From NCBI GenBank assembly GCA_017615375.1, contig JAGAAH010000089.1, positions 1-8,733 of the forward strand: 8,733 bases of DNA, read 5' to 3'. The position numbers and the translations under genes were made by a program. Source of the stretch: Lachnospiraceae bacterium (GTDB lineage: Bacteria; Bacillota; Clostridia; Lachnospirales; Lachnospiraceae). The notes beneath the pieces were generated by a model. That model made no database searches and was not told the DNA's origin. It saw only the letters and a program-made list of their open reading frames with translations. Numbering within the stretch: position 1 is the stretch's first letter; each line of letters opens with the position of its first letter. Positions 4,733 to 8,733 of the stretch are shown here, piece after piece.

Positions 4733-5125
4733 ATGAAAAGAGTCAATGATTTTTTGAAGGATGCGGGTGTATATTATCTTGCAACGGTTGACCAAGATCA
4801 GCCGAGAGTAAGACCGTTTGGTACGGTTAATATATTTGACGGTAAGCTTTATATACAGACCGGTAAGGTTAAGGATGTATCGAAGCAGATTCATAAGAAT
4901 CCGAAGGTTGAGATTTGCGCTTTTAAAGACGGCGCTTGGATAAGGGTTGCGGGAGAGCTTATTGAAGACGACAGAAGAGAAGCACGCGAATCAATGCTCA
5001 ATGCTTATCCGGATCTTAGAAAAATGTATTCCGAGGATGACGGTAACACCGAGGTATTTTACTTTAAGAACGCGACCGCAACATTTACCGCATTCGGAAA
5101 AGAGCCTGAAGTAATTAAGTTCTAA
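4733..5125 (+). CDS. Pyridoxamine 5'-phosphate oxidase-family flavoprotein
   Basis: This 130-residue single-domain split-barrel protein is of the PNPOx-like/general stress FMN-binding type. It has the family opening of a short helix and FLKDAGVYYLATVDQDQPRVRPFG, the FDGKLYIQTGKVKDVSKQIHKNPKVEICAF stretch in which basic residues usually contact the FMN phosphate, and WIRVAGELIEDD. Members bind FMN, F420 or heme, usually as dimers, and reduce or sequester varied substrates. True PdxH enzymes are longer (over 200 residues), so pyridoxal synthesis is unlikely. The ATG is set by AAGGAAGG (4718-4725). It is first in a plus-strand run with the ABC ATPase 37 bases downstream and no terminator between, suggesting one operon. 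The shared purpose, perhaps stress or drug tolerance, is inference. Confidence 0.85.
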   Translation: MKRVNDFLKDAGVYYLATVDQDQPRVRPFGTVNIFDGKLYIQTGKVKDVSKQIHKNPKVEICAFKDGAWIRVAGELIEDDRREARESMLNAYPDLRKMYSEDDGNTEVFYFKNATATFTAFGKEPEVIKF

Positions 5126-5162
5126 ATATATGATGATTAAGTTTTCAGGCGGAGGTATACAA

Positions 5163-6026
5163 GTGGAAATAATCAAGATTAATAACCTTACGAAGTACTA
5201 TGGCAAGGCAAGGGGAATAATTGACCTTAACCTTGCGATTAATGAGGGCGATTGTTTTGGATTCATGGGCCCGAACGGAGCGGGAAAGTCGACAACGATA
5301 AGGACGTTACTTGGTCTTATATCGCCGACATCCGGTTCTGCCACGATATTCGGTAAGGACATAGTTAAAGAAAATAAGAATATACTTGCCGAAGTGGGAT
5401 ACCTTCCGTCGGAGGCGCTTTTCTACCCACGTATGAAAGTTAAGGACGCGCTTAAACTGTCGGCAGATTTAAGGAAGAAAGATTGCAGCGAAGAAAGCAA
5501 GAAACTCTGCGAGAGACTGCAGCTTGACCCGAATAGAAAGGTTGAGGAGCTTTCGTTTGGTAACAGAAAGAAAGTCGCAATCTGCTGCGCTTTGCAGAGT
5601 GACCCGAAGCTTCTTATACTTGATGAGCCGACGGGCGGACTTGATCCTCTTATGCAGCATGAGTTCTTTGAGATTCTAAAAGAGCGTAACAAGAAGGGTA
5701 CGACGATATTCCTGTCGAGCCATATCTTATCTGAAGTGCAGAATAACTGCACCAAGGCTGCGGTTATAAGGGAAGGTAAGATTATTGCATGCGACAGCGT
5801 GGATGCTTTGACGAAGACAAGTGCCAAGAGAGTTGTCATCTACGGAAAGGTCGATATTACGGGACTTGTCGGCATCAAGGACCTTACAGAAGCAGGTAAC
5901 AAAACGGCATTTCTATATAATGGTGACGTGAAAGAGCTTTTAGCAAGACTTAATCGCGGCGAGGTTACGGACGTGACCATATCCGAACCGGATCTTGAAG
6001 AGATATTCTTACATTATTACGAGTAA
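5163..6026 (+). CDS. ABC-2 type transporter, ATP-binding subunit
   Basis: This is a 287-residue cytosolic nucleotide-binding subunit of an export-type ABC transporter, of the BcrA/CcmA/NatA-like group. From the GTG start, Walker A is GPNGAGKST (36-44), the signature is LSFGN followed by RKKV instead of the common Q, Walker B is LLILDEPTGGLDPL, and the switch His is in FLSSHIL. A regulatory C-terminal segment of about 80 residues ends EPDLEEIFLHYYE, the family's usual finish. Substrates range from peptides and bacitracin-like drugs to sodium, and cannot be told from the ATPase. Start choice: GGAGG at 5151-5155 is seven bases from GTG 5163, whereas the upstream ATG 5130 has no ribosome site and adds residues outside the domain. 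Its membrane partner follows after 18 bases. Confidence 0.92.
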   Translation: MEIIKINNLTKYYGKARGIIDLNLAINEGDCFGFMGPNGAGKSTTIRTLLGLISPTSGSATIFGKDIVKENKNILAEVGYLPSEALFYPRMKVKDALKLSADLRKKDCSEESKKLCERLQLDPNRKVEELSFGNRKKVAICCALQSDPKLLILDEPTGGLDPLMQHEFFEILKERNKKGTTIFLSSHILSEVQNNCTKAAVIREGKIIACDSVDALTKTSAKRVVIYGKVDITGLVGIKDLTEAGNKTAFLYNGDVKELLARLNRGEVTDVTISEPDLEEIFLHYYE

Positions 6027-6044
6027 AACGGGGAGGAAATGGAT

Positions 6045-6830
6045 ATGACAATCGTTAGACATGAATTAAAGCAGGGAAGAATGGCATTCCTTATATGGAC
6101 CGGAGTACTGGCATTTATGCTTATGGTATGCATCGTAATCTTCCCGGAGATGAAGTCGCAGATGGCTGATATGAACGATATGCTCTCATCGATGGGAGCC
6201 GTGAGCGAAGCATTTGGCATGGACCAGCTTAATTTCTCGACTCTTATAGGATATTATGTGGTTGAATGCGGCAACGTATTAGGACTTGGCGGTGCATTAT
6301 TTGCGGCAATGTGCGCAAGTCTTATGCTTAGTAAGGAAGAAAGCGGCAGAACCGCGGAATTTTTGCTTTCTCACCCTGTAAGCAGAGTTCGTATTATTAC
6401 AGAAAAGCTCTTCGCGGTAGTTCTTGAGATTACTGCGATGAACCTTATAGTCTATATTATTTCAATGCTGTCTATTATGGCGATAGGTGAGTCGGTTCCG
6501 TGGAAAGAGTTTAATCTTGTGCATCTTGCTTATTACATTCTGCAGCTTGAACTTGCCGGAATATGCTATGGAATCTCGGCATTTATAAGAAAGGGCGGCT
6601 TGGGAGTAGGCCTTGGAGTCGGCGTTATTATGTATTTTCTTAATATCATTTCGAATCTTACGGATTCGGCAAAAGGCCTTAAGTATATAACACCGTTTTC
6701 TTATTGTGAAGGTGCGGATATTGTTAATAACGGCGCGCTTACCGGTAAATATCTCGTTGTGGGCGTTATATGGGCAGTTATCGGTATTATAGCGGCATAT
6801 ATTTATTATTCAAAGAAAGATATACAGTAA
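6045..6830 (+). CDS. ABC-2 type transporter, permease subunit
   Basis: This 261-residue membrane subunit is the partner of the ATPase encoded just upstream. Hydrophobic segments are near residues 14-33, 74-95, 118-148, 156-180, 185-204 and 235-254, the six expected. The cytosolic loop after the second one has the conserved E-E-S-G-R-T-A-E-F-L-L-S-H-P-V-S-R, with EKL further on, which marks ABC-2 permeases and contacts the ATPase. The extracellular loop after the first helix is Met-rich (EMKSQMADMNDMLSSMG), which is common in these proteins and not evidence of metal transport. GGGAGG (6031-6036) is eight bases before ATG 6045, so that start is preferred over ATG 6039, which is only two bases away from it. 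A strong terminator follows 21 bases after the stop. Confidence 0.9.
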   Translation: MTIVRHELKQGRMAFLIWTGVLAFMLMVCIVIFPEMKSQMADMNDMLSSMGAVSEAFGMDQLNFSTLIGYYVVECGNVLGLGGALFAAMCASLMLSKEESGRTAEFLLSHPVSRVRIITEKLFAVVLEITAMNLIVYIISMLSIMAIGESVPWKEFNLVHLAYYILQLELAGICYGISAFIRKGGLGVGLGVGVIMYFLNIISNLTDSAKGLKYITPFSYCEGADIVNNGALTGKYLVVGVIWAVIGIIAAYIYYSKKDIQ

Positions 6831-6851
6831 GGTATAAAAATACGCATAATT

Positions 6852-6880
6852 AAAGGGGCTTCAAATTCGAAGCCCCTTTT
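6852..6880. terminator. Strong terminator between ABC permease and ECF genes
   Basis: An 11-bp perfect stem AAAGGGGCTTC (6852-6862) pairs with GAAGCCCCTTT (6869-6879) around a 6-base loop and runs into TTTTATTG. The A-rich left flank lets it work on the minus strand too, where it lies about 22 bases past the ECF stop codon. It insulates the two convergent genes. Confidence 0.9.
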
Positions 6881-6901
6881 TATTGTGATTTTTGTTTTCA
6901 A

Positions 6902-7537
6902 TTAATTGTTGTTGGCTCCGCGGCTTCTTAATGCTCTGGATAATGTGTGCGATATGATACCGCCGATTAAAAGACCTGCCGCTGCTTCAAATAAGCCCTG
7001 AATTCCTACAAGTAAGATTACAAACATAAATGGATTGGTTGCACCCTTGGCTGTTACTAAGCCCTGAATGTATTCCGAATTGTAGAAAAATACGATTAAA
7101 CATGTCATAAAGAGAATCGTATTAAGAAGCGGTGCACAAAGCGCGCCAAAGTAATAGCTTAATCTCTTAAGATGACATTTGTCACGGAAGAATCTGAAAA
7201 TGTAAGCAACCAGTAAGCCGTCAAGAGCTCTTGGTATAATTGCCGTAAAAGCAAGTGCTACAGGATTCAATCCGAAAAGAATTGTTGTCATACCGCCGAT
7301 ACCCATGACTGCACGGATGAAGCTGTTGATACCAAATGCCGCTCCGCAGATAAGTCCGCCGATAGGACCGATTACGATTGCTGCTACAGCAACCGGGATA
7401 GTTACGATAGAAATGCTTAAAAGCGGAGTTACGATTGTGCCTAACGGGGTATTACCCATGATAAGTACGATGGCAACAAGCACCGCTGTTTCTACCAAAG
7501 TATAAGTGTTGAACTTTTTGCTTTTAGATGTGCTCAA
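6902..7537 (-). CDS. ECF transporter S component, possibly pantothenate-type
   Basis: This 211-residue substrate-binding membrane subunit of an energy-coupling-factor vitamin transporter has about six hydrophobic segments (near 14-30, 36-56, 58-80, 88-115, 130-152 and 170-195). Marks of the fold are the small-residue-rich first helix (ETAVLVAIVLIMG), the I-P-V-A-V-A-A-I-V-I-G-P-I-G-G stretch and PRALDGLLVAYIFR. The layout with PLGTI and the IPV...GP..G signature recalls PanT-like (pantothenate) S components, but specificity is inference. No EcfA or EcfT gene is nearby, so it would share an energising module encoded elsewhere (group II ECF). It starts with TTG at 7537-7535: an in-frame TAA lies immediately upstream and GGAGGG is eight bases before it, so no other long start is possible. 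Promoter at 7585-7613. Confidence 0.85.
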   Translation of the reverse strand: MSTSKSKKFNTYTLVETAVLVAIVLIMGNTPLGTIVTPLLSISIVTIPVAVAAIVIGPIGGLICGAAFGINSFIRAVMGIGGMTTILFGLNPVALAFTAIIPRALDGLLVAYIFRFFRDKCHLKRLSYYFGALCAPLLNTILFMTCLIVFFYNSEYIQGLVTAKGATNPFMFVILLVGIQGLFEAAAGLLIGGIISHTLSRALRSRGANNN

Positions 7538-7584
7538 TTAAGTAGCCCTCCTTATTCAAAATGCTGTTCAAAAATCACAAGAAG

Positions 7585-7613
7585 ATAATACACTAAAAAC
7601 GTTTAATAAGCAA
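7585..7613 (-). promoter_or_regulatory. Promoter of the ECF S-component gene
   Basis: On the minus strand TTGCTT (7613-7608) and TATTAT (7590-7585) are 17 bases apart, with a start near 7578 and a leader of about 40 bases that includes the GGAGGG ribosome site. I saw no riboswitch-like structure in this short leader. Confidence 0.55.
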
Positions 7614-7634
7614 GAAACTATTTGCAAAACTTTC

Positions 7635-7640
7635 TATAAT
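7635..7640 (+). promoter_or_regulatory. Candidate -10 box for the second EamA gene
   Basis: TATAAT at 7635-7640 is a perfect -10 hexamer, about 57 bases before the ATG, but there is no clear -35 at the right distance. This suggests activator dependence or a weak promoter. The convergent downstream LysR-type gene is one possible regulator, though such regulators are more often divergent from their targets. Confidence 0.35.
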
Positions 7641-7696
7641 AATGTTACAATCAATTTCGGTGCGTATAATGAAATACGCTCGAAAGGATATATGAA

Positions 7697-8611
7697 ATGA
7701 AAAACGCGAAAAAAACAATAATGCTGCTTGCAATTGCTATCATATGGGGATATGCTTTTGTGGCACAGTCGGAGGGCGGCGAACTTGCCGGCCCATATAC
7801 TTTTAATGGATTAAGAATGTTCTTCGGAATAATATTTTTAATTCCGGTATCCATTATCAAGGATACGATAGATAAGAAAAAAGCTAATCCTAAGCCTGAC
7901 GGAGATAAGAAGACTTTATGGAAAGCAGGAATCCTTTGCGGTCTTGCATTATTTACGGCAACAACCGTACAGCAGTTGGGACTGACACTTGGAACCGAGT
8001 CCGGAAAAGCAGGCTTTTTAACCGCAATCTATATTCTTATAGTTCCGATATTTTCGATATTCTTACATAAGAAACCGGGATTTAATATCTGGATTGGTGT
8101 TGTGCTTGCACTTATAGGACTTTACATGCTTTGCATGAGTGGTGAGATTTCCTTAAGATTCTCAGATATTCTTATAGTGATTTGTGCATTCCTTTTTGCA
8201 ATACAGATACTTCTTGTGGATCATTATTCGCCGCATGTAGACGGAATCAAGCTTGCAATTATAGAATTCCTTGTAACCGGAACGATTTCGCTTATTCCGA
8301 TTGCAATATTCGAGATTGCACCGGTGGGATTATCCGCATGGCTTAGCAATACGTTCTGCAGTGAGCTTTTCATTCCGTTCTTATTTGCAGGTGTATTCTC
8401 ATGCGGTATCGCATACACCTTGCAGATTGAAGCTCAGCGTGACTATAACCCTACGATTGCATCGCTTATCATGAGCCTTGAAGCCGTTTTTGCCTCTATA
8501 TTCGGCGTTATCTTCTTACAGCAGTACATGACCAATAGAGAGCTCATCGGTGCGGGAATCATGTTTATCGCGATTATAATCGCACAGCTTCCTATCGGAA
8601 AGCGTCAATAA
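7697..8611 (+). CDS. DMT/EamA-family permease
   Basis: This 304-residue inner-membrane transporter has two EamA halves (about residues 5-147 and 155-300) and around ten membrane segments. Landmarks are the opening IAIIWGYAFVAQ, TESGKAGFLTAIYILIVPIF (~100-119), and in the second half the Y-T-L-Q-I-E-A-Q motif with NPTIASLIMSLEAVFA (~251-266), all standard for this superfamily. The substrate is unknown; family members export amino acids, nucleosides or drugs. It lacks the His-rich tail of the EamA protein encoded at 2651-3697, and the two are only distantly similar. AAAGGA (7683-7688) is eight bases before ATG 7697. A nearer ATG at 7692 reads only ATG-AAA-TGA and overlaps the start. Its 3' end overlaps a convergent gene by 20 bases. 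Confidence 0.9.
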   Translation: MKNAKKTIMLLAIAIIWGYAFVAQSEGGELAGPYTFNGLRMFFGIIFLIPVSIIKDTIDKKKANPKPDGDKKTLWKAGILCGLALFTATTVQQLGLTLGTESGKAGFLTAIYILIVPIFSIFLHKKPGFNIWIGVVLALIGLYMLCMSGEISLRFSDILIVICAFLFAIQILLVDHYSPHVDGIKLAIIEFLVTGTISLIPIAIFEIAPVGLSAWLSNTFCSELFIPFLFAGVFSCGIAYTLQIEAQRDYNPTIASLIMSLEAVFASIFGVIFLQQYMTNRELIGAGIMFIAIIIAQLPIGKRQ

Positions 8612-8732
8612 TATAATCAACAAAAGTCGATTCGAGTGTCGGAAGCGGATGGCCTTTACGCCATACGAAAAGGTATTCAATATCCCGGATGTTTCCGGTT
8701 AAATCCTTGGCGATAAGCTTATCGTCCGGGAT
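8592..8732 (-). CDS. C-terminal end of a probable LysR-type regulator (partial)
   Basis: Only the last 46 codons are in the window; the rest lies beyond base 8733. On the minus strand the frame reads IPDDKLIAKDLTGNIRDIEY then LFVWRKGHPLPTLESTFVDYIIDAFR and ends at TAG 8594-8592. The Y-L-x-W-R-K-x-H-P-L...F-x-D-Y-I pattern is the usual final strand and helix of the LysR substrate-binding domain. The frame is open across the whole available length. It converges on the EamA gene and overlaps its last 20 bases, so the two transcripts are antisense at their ends, and no terminator hairpin is seen between them. Assignment rests on the C-terminus only. Confidence 0.6.
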   Translation of the reverse strand: MPDDKLIAKDLTGNIRDIEYLFVWRKGHPLPTLESTFVDYIIDAFR

Positions 8733-8733
8733 A

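Noticed and set aside
5130..5162. ABC ATPase starting at ATG 5130
   Set aside because: There is no ribosome binding site before it, while GGAGG at 5151-5155 is well placed for GTG 5163, where the domain begins.
5423..5839. Long minus-strand open frame inside the ABC ATPase gene
   Set aside because: It lies antisense to a gene with all ABC motifs, has no recognisable domain, and reflects codon bias of the real gene.
6151..6195. Met-rich loop of the ABC permease as a metal-binding site
   Set aside because: Met-rich first extracellular loops are common in this permease type, and no Met-x-x-Met array or His/Cys partners are seen.
7538..7696. Riboswitch in the ECF/EamA divergent region
   Set aside because: The leaders are only about 40-57 bases, with no conserved aptamer-like helices and no terminator hairpin before the genes.

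Overview
The window looks like chromosomal DNA from a low-to-moderate GC, Gram-positive anaerobe, most likely a Lachnospiraceae-type Clostridium relative. The reasons are strong AGGAGG-type ribosome binding sites before almost every gene, frequent GTG and TTG starts, Bacillota-like LexA boxes, TTGACA/TATAAT-type promoters, and protein families typical of that group (ECF S component, DMT/EamA permeases, a DUF4230-like protein, TraX). The taxonomic call is inference.

Region 1 (1-2640) is the accessory, least ordinary part. It holds a 95-residue cytosolic protein made of five near-perfect 19-residue repeats (181-468) with its own terminator, then a possible 3' remnant of a lost minus-strand gene. 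Next comes a two-gene unit of a multi-spanning membrane protein (692-1573) and a membrane-anchored DUF4230-like protein (1576-2259). A traX gene reduced to its two ends by an internal deletion (2276-2505) follows, then three copies of a 33-bp tandem repeat. The third copy carries a consensus promoter for the next gene, followed directly by a GGGGTCAGACCC palindrome.

Region 2 (2651-4551) has a DMT/EamA permease with a histidine-rich tail and a GNAT acetyltransferase, probably cotranscribed. They converge on a small minus-strand HAD-family hydrolase whose stop codon lies inside a bidirectional terminator. That hairpin is almost the same as the one after the 95-residue protein.

Region 3 (4552-6880) begins with a divergent regulatory region containing two LexA/SOS-like boxes. 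One overlaps the -35 of a good minus-strand promoter for the HAD gene, and the other lies just past its start point. On the plus strand an extended -10 promoter leads into a second GGGGTCAG element and then an operon: a PNPOx-like flavoprotein, an ABC-2 ATPase and its permease, closed by a strong terminator.

Region 4 (6881-8733) has a minus-strand ECF S component (possibly pantothenate), a divergent second EamA permease, and the C-terminal end of a probable LysR-type regulator that converges on and overlaps the permease gene. No rRNA, tRNA or CRISPR array was seen, and no complete mobile element. The best candidates for something undescribed are the five-repeat protein, the 33-bp repeat/promoter patch with its GGGGTCAG elements, and the apparent SOS control of a small HAD enzyme.
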